Shown here: positions 51,046-60,397 of the stretch, piece by piece | How positions within the stretch are numbered: the first letter of the stretch is position 1 | Layout: every line of letters begins with the position of its first letter | Source of the DNA: Bacteroidales bacterium | Lineage (GTDB): Bacteria; Bacteroidota; Bacteroidia; Bacteroidales; UBA932 | Direction: 5' to 3' | Length of the DNA stretch: 64,000 bases | Assembly: GCA_012744435.1 (NCBI GenBank) | Contig: JAAYCA010000036.1 | Location: forward strand, 20,646-84,645 | Program-made: the position numbers and the translations under genes | Notes under the pieces: model-generated | The model's database searches: none | Seen by the model: only the letters and a program-made list of their open reading frames with translations | What the model was told of the DNA's origin: nothing

Positions 51046-51660
51046 TTATTTGAATAGTCCGAAGAGTTCCGCGTCAATCTTGTCCGTAATGAACGAGAAA
51101 TCCTCGGGCCGGTTCTCGAAATCCAAGCGGTCGGCGTCGATCGCCAGCAAGCGTCCTCCATAGCGGCCGATCCACGCCTCGTAGCGCTCGTTCAGGCCGC
51201 TGAGGTACTCCAGGCTCATGCTCTGCTCGTAGTCGCGGCCGCGCTTGCGGATCTGCTCCACCAGATGGGGGACGGAGCATTTGAGGTAGATGAGCAGGTC
51301 CGGCGGATTCACCATCGACATCATCAGGCGGAAGAGCTGCATGTAGGTGTCGTAGTCCCGGTCGGAGAGATTCCCGAGGTCGTGGTTGTTGGCCACGAAG
51401 ATCTCCACGCCCTCGAGGATGGTGCGGTCCTGGATGATCACGTCGTCGGACTTGGAGATGTCCAGCAGGTCCTGGAATCGCTGCGCCAGGAAGTAGGTCT
51501 CCAGGTTGTAGGACCAGCGCGGGATGTCTTTGTAATAATCTTCCAGATAGGGGTTGTAGGTCACGGCCTCATACTTCGGCGTCCAGCCGTAGTGCGCTGC
51601 GAGCTTGCGGGTCAGCGTGGTCTTGCCGCTTCCGATGTTTCCTGCGATTCCGATGTGCAT
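51046..51660 (-). CDS. deoxynucleoside kinase (tandem copy B)
   Basis: Start taken at 51660 (MHIGIAGNIGSGKTTLTRKLAAHYGWTPKYEAVTYNPYLEDYYKDIPRWSYNLETYFLAQRF; VIIQDRTILEGVEIFV). Confidence 0.92.
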   Translation of the reverse strand: MHIGIAGNIGSGKTTLTRKLAAHYGWTPKYEAVTYNPYLEDYYKDIPRWSYNLETYFLAQRFQDLLDISKSDDVIIQDRTILEGVEIFVANNHDLGNLSDRDYDTYMQLFRLMMSMVNPPDLLIYLKCSVPHLVEQIRKRGRDYEQSMSLEYLSGLNERYEAWIGRYGGRLLAIDADRLDFENRPEDFSFITDKIDAELFGLFK

Positions 51661-51730
51661 TTCTATGTGGTCAATCACACAAATTTAACACTTCTTTTGT
51701 AAATTTGCCAATAATCAGGACCAAGAAATC

Positions 51731-52432
51731 ATGCTCAACATCCGATATTCCGTCTTCAATCTCTTCGAGGAGCGGACCTACGTGGTCTGGCGAGAGGGCG
51801 GCCGCTGCGTGATCGTCGATCCCGGCTGCCGCGAGGGGACCGAACTGGAGGCCCTCGACGGCCTGCTCGCGCAGGAAAACCTCACTCCGGAAGCCATCCT
51901 GCTGACCCATGGCCACATCGACCACATCTTCGGCGTGAAGCTGCTGCAGGACCGCTACGGCATCCCCGTTTACATGCATCCCGCCGACACGGCCGCACTG
52001 GAATACAACCAGCAGATGGCACGGCGATTCCGCATCCGCCTGCCGGAGGACGGCTTCCGCCGGGAGCCCCTTCGGGACGGGCAGAAACTGGAGATCGCGG
52101 ATATGTGTTTCGAGGTCATTGCCACGCCCGGCCACACCCCCGGCAGCGTCTGCTTCCTGGAGCGGGAAGAAGGGATCCTGTTCACCGGCGACACCCTGTT
52201 TGCCGGGTCCATCGGCCGCACCGACTTTCCCTACAGCGAATACGACGACGAGATCCGCTCCATCCTGGAACGCCTCCTGCCGCTCGACCCCGCCACGGTC
52301 ATCCTCCCCGGCCACGGCCCCGACTCCACCATCGGCCGCGAACGCACCGGGAATCCCTTCCTGGAGCCCTTCAACGAGCCCGAAGAAGAACCGGACGAGG
52401 AACTGGAGCCGGTGGTGATCAAGGGGGAATAG
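51731..52432 (+). CDS. MBL-fold metallo-hydrolase (glyoxalase II-like)
   Basis: ILLTHGHIDHIFGVKLLQDRYG (HxHxDH); VIATPGHTPGSVCFLEREEGILFTGDTLFAGSIGRTDFP; VILPGHGPDSTIGRER. Confidence 0.95.
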   Translation: MLNIRYSVFNLFEERTYVVWREGGRCVIVDPGCREGTELEALDGLLAQENLTPEAILLTHGHIDHIFGVKLLQDRYGIPVYMHPADTAALEYNQQMARRFRIRLPEDGFRREPLRDGQKLEIADMCFEVIATPGHTPGSVCFLEREEGILFTGDTLFAGSIGRTDFPYSEYDDEIRSILERLLPLDPATVILPGHGPDSTIGRERTGNPFLEPFNEPEEEPDEELEPVVIKGE

Positions 52433-52435
52433 CCC

Positions 52436-52807
52436 TTATTTCAGGAACGCGAAAAACACTGCGAGGACCAGGCAGCCGAAGGCGGCGAGGTGGTTCCAGT
52501 GGAACTGCTGGCCCTGGAAGAGGAAGTGGACGATGACCGTGAAAATGGTCAGGGAGACCACCTCCTGGATGACCTTGAGCTGCATCAGGCTGAAGGGACC
52601 GCCGTTGCCGGAGAAGCCGATGCGGTTGGCCGGGACGGTGAGGCAGTATTCGAAGAAAGCGATCCCCCAGGAGAAAAGGATAACCAGGATCAGCGGCCAG
52701 CCGGTCGAGATTTTCATCTCCTGCAGTTTCAGGTGGCCGTACCACGCAAGCGTCATGAAGACGTTCGAGCAGATCAGCATCAAGACAGTCCAAATACCTT
52801 GTTGCAT
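52436..52807 (-). CDS. DUF486/DMT family small membrane protein
   Basis: 123 aa; LMLICSNVFMTLAWYGHLKLQE...LILVILFSWGIAFFEYCLTVPANRIGF...LKVIQEVVSLTIFTVIVHFLFQGQQFHWNH. Confidence 0.88.
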   Translation of the reverse strand: MQQGIWTVLMLICSNVFMTLAWYGHLKLQEMKISTGWPLILVILFSWGIAFFEYCLTVPANRIGFSGNGGPFSLMQLKVIQEVVSLTIFTVIVHFLFQGQQFHWNHLAAFGCLVLAVFFAFLK

Positions 52808-52844
52808 AGCGCGAATCAGAAAAAACGCGCAAATATAGAAAAAA

Positions 52845-55160
52845 TCAGCGTATGGTGAACAGGTGCGTGCGTCGGAATCCCTGCCCGTCGATCAGGGTGA
52901 GGCGGTGCTCGCCGGGCGGGGGGTCGACGTGCATCTCGTGTTCGCCCCGGGTCTGCCCGATGTACTCGTCGTCGATGTGCCAGTAGACCGTGGCCTGCGG
53001 ATCGGAATGGGCCGCGCGGAAGACCGCCCCGTTCTGCGTGCCGGACAGGCCGCGCGTGAGCACGAGGGTGATGCCGTTCTGGGGGTAGATGATATCGATG
53101 GGGTTATAATCGGACGAGGCTGCGTCGAAGAGCGGGTGCTTCGGCGGCAACGGTCTGTAATCCAAGTGTTTCTGCATATAGTACCACTCCTGCGCGGGAG
53201 GCAGCACGAAACGCACTTCGGAGCGCATCCGCTCCGGCGGGCAGCAGCTGGAATTGACCTGGTAGCGCCCTTCCGCGTCCAGATGGACCAGGCGGTGGTA
53301 ACGGCACATGTCGGGCTGCGCCTCCACGTCCGGCACCCAGAGCGTGTCGCGGTGCGGGCAGAGGTCGCTGGCGGGAAAGCCGCTCTCGTGGCAGACTTCG
53401 ATCTGCGTCATCTCGTCAGCAGGCCGGGCAAACCATCCGCCTCCACCGGACAGGGCGGAGAAAACGTCGAACATCACCGGCGAGGCATAGGAAACGCCCG
53501 TCACGCCGGCGCGGCCCTCGCCGTCGCTGTTGCCCACCCAGACGGCGACCACCCAGTCGCGCGTGACGCCCACGCTCCAGGCATCGCGGTTGCCCCAGCT
53601 CGTGCCCGTTTTCCAGGCGATCTTGCGCGCCGTCGCGAAATCCATCCAGGAAGCCTCCTCCTCGGGGCGGTTGGCGTTCGACAGCGCGTCGAACGTCAGC
53701 CACGTGGCCGCCCGGCTGATGGGGATGCGGCGCGCCGGAAGCCGGTCGCGCCGGGCATCGGCCAGATAGCCCAGATCCCCGTAGACCGGGTCGCCGGCCA
53801 GCTCCGCCGCCAGGTAATAATAGGCCCGGGCAAGGGTCTCCAGCGAGATCTCGGCGCCGCCGAGGATCAGTGACAGGCCATAATGGTCCGCATCCTTGTC
53901 GATGGTCTTGAATCCCATCTCCTGCAGGATCTCCAGGAAGCGCTCCGCGCCGAATTCTTCCAGCATGCGCACGGAAGGCACGTTGAGCGAACGCTCGATC
54001 ACCTCGTGCGCCGGCACGGCCCCGTCGAAGCTGCGGCCGTAGTTGTGCGGCGAGAAGTTGTTGTAATTATATGGGGTATCCTTGACCAGCATCGTGGGCA
54101 GGAGTTCGCCCGTCTGCAGCATGGACGCGTACAGCAGCGGCTTGAGCGTGCTGCCGCTGGAGCGCGCCGCCGGGATCATGTCCACGTCGGCGCCGCGGAC
54201 ACCCCTGGCGCAGCCGCGCGTGTTGCCGTAGTAGGCCCGGATCTCCCCGGTATGCACGTCCACCACCAGGATACCCATGTTGTCCACCAGATTGGTGCGA
54301 TAGACGTCGAAATGCCGCTGCGCGATGGCGCCCACACGCTCCTGCAGGGAGGCGTCCAGCGTGGTCCGGAAAGGGCCGTCGCCCTGTTCGCGCCGGCAGC
54401 GCTCCAGCAGGTGGTAGGCCATGTCCGGCATCGGAAGCGGTCTGTCCGGGAGCGGCTCGTCCTTGGCCAGCTGGCACTCCGTTTCGTCGATGATTCCCTT
54501 GCTCGCGAGCTTGTCCAGCAACGCGTTGCGCTTCTCCATCAGGCGGTCGCGCGAGCGTCCGGGGTGGATGAGGCCGGGGGCGTTGGGCAGCACGGCCAGC
54601 ATCGCGCTTTCCCCCCATGAGAGGTCGTCGGCGCTGCGGCCGAAATATCGCCAGGCCGCCGCTTCCAGCCCCACCACGTTGCCCCCGAAAGGAGCGTTGG
54701 AGGCATACAGGAGCAGGATTTTCCGCTTCGTGCAGCGCATCTCCAGGCGCGTGGCCAGGATCATCTCGTAGACCTTCTCGGGGAGGGTGCGCGGTGCGCC
54801 GGGACGGCTCAGGCGGATCACCTGCATGGTCAGGGTACTCGCGCCGCTGACCACTTCTCCGCGTGTGAGATTCTGCACCAGCGCCCGCCCGACGGACAGG
54901 TAGTCGATGCCCAGGTGCCACCAGAAACGCTTGTCCTCGCAGGTCACGATGCAACGGGCGAATTTGTCCGGCACATGGTCGGCCGGAGGGAAGTACCACT
55001 GGCCGTCCGCGGAGATGCGCGCGCCCATCAGCACCCCGTCCTGAGCCACGGCCGTGGCAGACAGCGGAAGCCTGAACAGATTGCGTGGCAGGCAGAACAA
55101 ATACCAAACAATCAGCAGGAAAGGAATAGAAATAAGAAGTATTTTCTTATCTTTGAACAT
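52845..55160 (-). CDS. pbpC: penicillin-binding protein 1C
   Basis: CEDKRFWWHLGIDYLSVGRALVQNLTRGEVVSGASTLTMQVIRLSRPGAPRTLPEKVYEMILATRLE; ARSSGSTLKPLLYASML; KTGTSWGNRDAWSVG. Confidence 0.96.
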   Translation of the reverse strand: MFKDKKILLISIPFLLIVWYLFCLPRNLFRLPLSATAVAQDGVLMGARISADGQWYFPPADHVPDKFARCIVTCEDKRFWWHLGIDYLSVGRALVQNLTRGEVVSGASTLTMQVIRLSRPGAPRTLPEKVYEMILATRLEMRCTKRKILLLYASNAPFGGNVVGLEAAAWRYFGRSADDLSWGESAMLAVLPNAPGLIHPGRSRDRLMEKRNALLDKLASKGIIDETECQLAKDEPLPDRPLPMPDMAYHLLERCRREQGDGPFRTTLDASLQERVGAIAQRHFDVYRTNLVDNMGILVVDVHTGEIRAYYGNTRGCARGVRGADVDMIPAARSSGSTLKPLLYASMLQTGELLPTMLVKDTPYNYNNFSPHNYGRSFDGAVPAHEVIERSLNVPSVRMLEEFGAERFLEILQEMGFKTIDKDADHYGLSLILGGAEISLETLARAYYYLAAELAGDPVYGDLGYLADARRDRLPARRIPISRAATWLTFDALSNANRPEEEASWMDFATARKIAWKTGTSWGNRDAWSVGVTRDWVVAVWVGNSDGEGRAGVTGVSYASPVMFDVFSALSGGGGWFARPADEMTQIEVCHESGFPASDLCPHRDTLWVPDVEAQPDMCRYHRLVHLDAEGRYQVNSSCCPPERMRSEVRFVLPPAQEWYYMQKHLDYRPLPPKHPLFDAASSDYNPIDIIYPQNGITLVLTRGLSGTQNGAVFRAAHSDPQATVYWHIDDEYIGQTRGEHEMHVDPPPGEHRLTLIDGQGFRRTHLFTIR

Positions 55161-55186
55161 TCAAAGAACAAATGTAGCGATTTCCT

Positions 55187-58100
55187 ATGAAAAATGTCAG
55201 ACTCCCTCTTGTTTTGATCGCCGTCGCATGTCTTCTCGCCGCCTGCCAGGGCAGCGGTGTCAAGAAGACCGGCGGACCCTCCGTTTCCGCCGTCCGCGGA
55301 GAAACGGAGATGACGCTCGACACGGAAGGCACGACGCTTTCCGCGGAAGACATCGATCCCGAAGTCCCCACCATCCGTTTCATCAGCAAGGGTTCCATCC
55401 TGCCTTCGGCGGGCGGACTCGACCTGCTGTTCGGATCCGTCTCCTACGCCCAGGCGCAGGTACGCGTCAAGAAGGTGTTCAGCAACAACATCCTCCAGTT
55501 CATGCAGTACGACGACTACGACAAGCGCTATGAGCTGTACAAGGTTGCAGGCACCGTCTGCGACACGACCATCGTGCTGGGAGACACGGACGCCGACCAC
55601 ATCCGTGAATGGCGCACCTACGGACTCGCGCTCGACGAACTCATCAAGCCGGAGCCCGGCGCCATCTACCACATCGAGATCCGCGGCCGCGAACCCCTCG
55701 TGGAAGAGGACTTCTGGGACAGCGACACTTACTTCGGCGACTACGAAACCTATGAGGAGCGCAGCGTGGACCTGCTCGCCAGCGATCTTGTGCTGATCGC
55801 CAAGAAGGGCGACAGCAGCACCGAGGTCTACGCCTATGACATCCTCACCGGCAAGCCCGCCTCCGGCGTCCGCGTCAGGCTGTACGACTTCGCCCAGCAG
55901 GAGCTCGCCAAGGGACAGAGCGACCGCGAGGGACATGTCTCCTTCCCCGCCTCCGGCCAGGGCCGCTTCGTCGTGGCGACCAGCGGCAAGCAATACGCCT
56001 ATCTCGACCTCAAAAACGAGAAGGCCCTTTCCACCAGCAACTTCGACGTCAGCGGCACCACGCACGAAGGCGGCATCAAGGCTTATATTTTCGGGGAGCG
56101 CGGAGTCTGGCGCCCCGGCGACACGCTGCATGTCAGCATGGTCACGCTCTTCGACGACACCCCCCTGCCGGCCGGCCACCCGATCACGGCCCAGCTGCGC
56201 AATCCCGACGGCCAGGTCACCCAGACCCTGACCCAGGCCGCCACCGCCTCCAATCTCTACCATTTCCCGTTCCAGACGGCCGAAGACGCCATCTCCGGGC
56301 GCTGGCGCGTGGACGTGAGCGTGGGCGGCCAGATCTTCAGCAAGACCCTGCGCATCGAAGCGATCAAGCCCAACAAGCTTGACATCACCCTGCACTTCGA
56401 CGACGAATTCATCACGCCGGACCGCCAGAGCGTCGGCGACATCGCCGTGGCCTGGCTCTACGGCGCCCCGGGCAGCGACCTCAAGCTCGACGGCACCCTC
56501 GAGCTCAGCGCCGCCAGCACTTCCTTCAAGGGCTGGGAGGACTACGACTTCCTCGACGAAGCCCGCTCCTTCAGCGACCAGACCCTCTATTATAACGATT
56601 TCAAGACCAACGCAGAAGGCCACGCCTTCATCAATACGGCCGTCGACATCAACAAGGCCAGTACGCCGGGCCTGCTCAATGCCGGATTCACGTTGCGCGC
56701 CTTCGAGCCCGGCGGCGAATTCAGCGCGAGCTACAGCAGCGTCAAGATGTCCCCGTTCAACGCCTACGTCGGCATCAAGACCGAACTGGACAAGGACGAC
56801 TGGGGCGACCGCTACATCCAGGCCGGCAAAGCGCATCAATTCGATGTCGCCACGGTGGACGCCGCGGGCAAGGCCGTGACCGTGCCCGGTCTGCACGCCG
56901 AGATCTACCACGTGGACTGGAGCTGGTGGTGGGACGCCTCCGGGCAGATCGCCAGCTATATGGCCGGCAAGAGCAAGGAACTCCTCTTTGAAAAGACCTT
57001 CTCCACCTCGGGCGGAAAGGCCTCCTTCAGCTATGACTTCGCCGACGCCCCCTACGGCCTGTACTACATCCGCGTCACCGACACCCGCGGCGGCCATGCC
57101 GCCTCCATGCTCTGCGAAGTCAACGCGAGCGAAGCATCTGACGCCTCCGAAGGTTCCACGGAGCTCAACATGCTGATCGACAAGGAGAAATATTCCGTCG
57201 GCGAGACCGCCCGCATCACGATTCCTTCCGCCGCGGGCGCCAGCGCCCTCGTCTCCATCGAGAAGGGCGGCAAGATCCTGAGCACCCGCCGGGTGGAATG
57301 CTTCGCCGGCAGCACGGAGATCCGCATCCCCGTCACCAGGGAAATGACCCCGAACGCCTATGCCTCCATCGCCCTGATCCAGCCGCACGGCAACGTCCAC
57401 AACGACGCCCCGATCCGCTTGTACGGCGTGAAGAACATCAACGTCGAGGATCCCGCTTCCCGCCTGAACCCGGTGCTGGACATCCCCGCGGAGACCAAGC
57501 CCGAGTCCACCCTCAGCTTCAAGGTCAAGGAGAAGGACGGCCGCGCGATGAGCTACGTCGTCGCCCTCGTGGACGAGGGACTCCTCTCGCTCACCGGCTT
57601 CAAGACCCCGGACGCCTGGGCCTCCTTCTATGCCAAGGAAGCGCTTCGCGTCCGCACCTGGGACGACTACGATGCGGTCATCGGCGCTTACGGCGCCCAC
57701 ATCGAGCAGCTGTTCGCCATCGGCGGTGACGAAGAGGCCGGCGGTGCGCTGAAGCGCCAGGGCGCCGAGCGTTTCAAGCCGGTCGTCGCCTACATCGGTC
57801 CCTTCGACCTGAAGGCCGGCAAGACCGCCTCCCACAGCATCGAGGTGCCGCAGTACATCGGTTCGATGCGCGCCATGGTCATCGCCACCGACGGCAAGGC
57901 CCAGGGCAGCGCCGCGAAGGATGTCGCCGTGACCCAGCCCGTCATGGTGCAGGCAACGCTCCCGCGCACGCTCAGCGTGGGTGAGACCATCAGGATTCCG
58001 TCCACCGTCATCGCCCTCAAAGACAACGTCGGCAACGTCAAACTCGATATCGAGACCGACGGCCTGCTTACGGTCAAGGGTCCGTCCTCGCTCCAGGTCA

Positions 58101-59743
58101 ATTCCGCCAAGGCCGGCCAGCAGGTCGAGTACTTTGAGGTCCAGGTCGGCGAGCAGACCGGCATCGCCCACGTCACCGTGACGGCCAGGGCCGGCTCCGA
58201 GAAATCGGTCAGCCGGGTGGAGATCGATGTCCTCAACCCGAACCCGGAGATCACCCGCGTGCAGTCGTTCCTGCTCGAGGCCGGCAAGAACAAGGACGCC
58301 ACCGCCGAACTTTTCGGCCTGCCGGGCACCAATTCCCTCGCCGTCGAACTCTCCTCCATCCCCGCCATCGACCTGGGACGCCGCCTCAAATACCTCATCG
58401 AGTATCCCTACGGCTGCGTCGAACAGACGATTTCCGCCGCCTTCCCGCAGCTCTACCTGAGCCAGGTGATGGATTGCGACGAAAATACGGTGAAGCGCAG
58501 CGCGCGCAATGTCACCGCCGCCATCAACCGCCTGCACAGCTATCGCCGCTCCGACGGCTCGCTGAGCTACTGGCCGGGCAGCACCGCCTCTTCTTCGTTC
58601 GGCACCGCCTATGCCCTCCACTTCCTCCAGGAGGCGGAGAACCAGGGCTACGCCGTGCCGGCCGACCTCAAGGCCGGCCTGGTCCGCTACCTGACGAACA
58701 GCGTGGTCAGCAACAAGAAGGAAGGCGAGTTCGTGCGCGCCTACGGCCTGTATTCCCTGGCCGTGGCCGGCAAACCCCAGCGCAGCGCCATGAACCTCCT
58801 GCGCGAGCAGGCCAAGAAGATGCCGCGCAGCGCCGTGTGGATGCTGGCCGGTGCCTTCGCCAGCGACGGCAAGAAGCAGGTAGCCACCCAGCTCACCAGC
58901 GGCCTGCCTTACATCGAGGCCGCCGGCACCTACTACGACTACTACGGCAGCGTGGACCGCAACATGGCCATCGCCCTGCGTACGTCCATCCTGACCGGAC
59001 AGAAAGAAGCCGCCTTCGAGCTTGCCGAGAAGGTTGCCGCCAACCTCAACGACAGCCAGCGCTACATGAGCACGCAGGCCACCGCCTGGTCGCTCTACGC
59101 CATCAGCGACTATGCCCGCACGATGGCCGGCGGCGGCGTGTCCGCTTCCGTCAAGGGGGGCGACCGGACGTACAAGCTGAGCACGGAGAAATCCATCGTC
59201 CGCCAGGACATCGCCGTGGGTGAGGGTGACAGCAAGACCGCACTGAATATCGCAAACAGCGGCAGCAGCCCGGTCCATGCCGTCATCTCCGTGACCGGCA
59301 TTCCGAAAGCCGGCACCGAGAAGGCCAAGTCCTCCGGCCTGTCGATGAAGATCAGCTACGTGGATCGCGACGGCAAGCCCGTCGGTCTGGACACCCTCTC
59401 CCGCGGCCGCGATTTCAAGGCCGTGGTCACGGTGACCAACACCGGCTCCGCCACCGCCCGCGACCTCGCCCTGGCACACAAGTTCCCGTCCGGCTGGGAG
59501 ATCCGCAACGACCGCATCGGCCGCGAGGACTACTCCTTCCCGGCCGGCCTCAACTACCAGGACATCCGGGACGACCGCGTGTACAGTTTCTTCGACCTGG
59601 GCGCCGGCCAGAGCGTGACCATCACCACCGAGCTCACCGCCACCTATCCCGGCAAGTTCTACCTGCCGGCCGTGAGCTGCGAGGCCATGTACGACGACAA
59701 GATCTCCGCCCTCGTCCCGGGACGCTGGACGGAAGTGAAGTAA
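55187..59743 (+). CDS. alpha-2-macroglobulin family protein (bacterial A2M, MG2-type)
   Basis: 1518 aa; lipobox LLAACQGSG; GVWRPGDTLHVSMVTLFDD (MG2), EYPYGCVEQTISAAFPQLYLSQ (CXEQ thioester-like), divergent from pbpC. Confidence 0.95.
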   Translation: MKNVRLPLVLIAVACLLAACQGSGVKKTGGPSVSAVRGETEMTLDTEGTTLSAEDIDPEVPTIRFISKGSILPSAGGLDLLFGSVSYAQAQVRVKKVFSNNILQFMQYDDYDKRYELYKVAGTVCDTTIVLGDTDADHIREWRTYGLALDELIKPEPGAIYHIEIRGREPLVEEDFWDSDTYFGDYETYEERSVDLLASDLVLIAKKGDSSTEVYAYDILTGKPASGVRVRLYDFAQQELAKGQSDREGHVSFPASGQGRFVVATSGKQYAYLDLKNEKALSTSNFDVSGTTHEGGIKAYIFGERGVWRPGDTLHVSMVTLFDDTPLPAGHPITAQLRNPDGQVTQTLTQAATASNLYHFPFQTAEDAISGRWRVDVSVGGQIFSKTLRIEAIKPNKLDITLHFDDEFITPDRQSVGDIAVAWLYGAPGSDLKLDGTLELSAASTSFKGWEDYDFLDEARSFSDQTLYYNDFKTNAEGHAFINTAVDINKASTPGLLNAGFTLRAFEPGGEFSASYSSVKMSPFNAYVGIKTELDKDDWGDRYIQAGKAHQFDVATVDAAGKAVTVPGLHAEIYHVDWSWWWDASGQIASYMAGKSKELLFEKTFSTSGGKASFSYDFADAPYGLYYIRVTDTRGGHAASMLCEVNASEASDASEGSTELNMLIDKEKYSVGETARITIPSAAGASALVSIEKGGKILSTRRVECFAGSTEIRIPVTREMTPNAYASIALIQPHGNVHNDAPIRLYGVKNINVEDPASRLNPVLDIPAETKPESTLSFKVKEKDGRAMSYVVALVDEGLLSLTGFKTPDAWASFYAKEALRVRTWDDYDAVIGAYGAHIEQLFAIGGDEEAGGALKRQGAERFKPVVAYIGPFDLKAGKTASHSIEVPQYIGSMRAMVIATDGKAQGSAAKDVAVTQPVMVQATLPRTLSVGETIRIPSTVIALKDNVGNVKLDIETDGLLTVKGPSSLQVNSAKAGQQVEYFEVQVGEQTGIAHVTVTARAGSEKSVSRVEIDVLNPNPEITRVQSFLLEAGKNKDATAELFGLPGTNSLAVELSSIPAIDLGRRLKYLIEYPYGCVEQTISAAFPQLYLSQVMDCDENTVKRSARNVTAAINRLHSYRRSDGSLSYWPGSTASSSFGTAYALHFLQEAENQGYAVPADLKAGLVRYLTNSVVSNKKEGEFVRAYGLYSLAVAGKPQRSAMNLLREQAKKMPRSAVWMLAGAFASDGKKQVATQLTSGLPYIEAAGTYYDYYGSVDRNMAIALRTSILTGQKEAAFELAEKVAANLNDSQRYMSTQATAWSLYAISDYARTMAGGGVSASVKGGDRTYKLSTEKSIVRQDIAVGEGDSKTALNIANSGSSPVHAVISVTGIPKAGTEKAKSSGLSMKISYVDRDGKPVGLDTLSRGRDFKAVVTVTNTGSATARDLALAHKFPSGWEIRNDRIGREDYSFPAGLNYQDIRDDRVYSFFDLGAGQSVTITTELTATYPGKFYLPAVSCEAMYDDKISALVPGRWTEVK

Positions 59744-59746
59744 CGG

Positions 59747-60397
59747 CTACCGGAACAACTCTCCTAAAACCCGCAGCGAGCGAACCTCGATGCGGGTTTC
59801 CGTATGGTATCCCAGGTATTTGAGCAGGATCCGGGCGATCTCCGTGCGCGTTGCGCCGCTGAGGGGGACGAGCATGCAGGCGCCGAAGTCCGCCTGCAGC
59901 AGGGCGCGGAGCTGGGCGAGGTGATCCCCGGCGAAGGGCATCAGGTCCTCCGGCGAAGGGGAGAAGCCGAGCGCCGCGGCGAACTCGAGCAGGAAACGGA
60001 GATGGTAATTGGCGAAATCGCCTTCGAGGGCGTCCAGGGTCAGGATAGCGCGTTCGCACCAGGCGAACAGATCGCTTTCATTGGTGCCTTCCCGCACGGT
60101 GCGGTAAAGCACCTCCGCCATGAACAGGGTGATGGCATTCTTCTCGGGGCTGGTGCGGATGCCCATGAGGGGATGGCAGGCCGAGAGCGCATGGACCCGC
60201 CACAGATCGGAGCGCGGGTTTTCCGTAACCTCGGCGTCCACGATGCTCAGGGGCTGGAACAGCGCCATGCCGCTCCCTGCCCGGACGGAGGTCAGAAAAC
60301 TGCGCCGCCCCCACTCGTCACTGAGGGTGTGCAGGACCAGGGAGCGCTCCCCGACCTTGGTGGTGTTCAGGATGATGAGCTGGGTGCGGTGGATCAT
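59747..60397 (-). CDS. recO: DNA repair protein RecO
   Basis: IHRTQLIILNTTKVGERSLVLHTLSDEWGRRSFLTSVRAG...SLWRVHAL-like NPRSDLWRVHALSACHPLMGIRTSPEKNAITLFMAEVLYR. Confidence 0.88.
   Translation of the reverse strand: MIHRTQLIILNTTKVGERSLVLHTLSDEWGRRSFLTSVRAGSGMALFQPLSIVDAEVTENPRSDLWRVHALSACHPLMGIRTSPEKNAITLFMAEVLYRTVREGTNESDLFAWCERAILTLDALEGDFANYHLRFLLEFAAALGFSPSPEDLMPFAGDHLAQLRALLQADFGACMLVPLSGATRTEIARILLKYLGYHTETRIEVRSLRVLGELFR

Noticed and set aside
55112-59479. 1455-aa minus-strand ORF opposite the alpha-2-macroglobulin gene
   Set aside because: Antisense shadow ORF: the plus-strand frame has clear A2M motifs and lipobox. The antisense translation has no recognizable domains and biased composition (G/V/D/A-rich), explained by high GC3 and few stop-generating codons.
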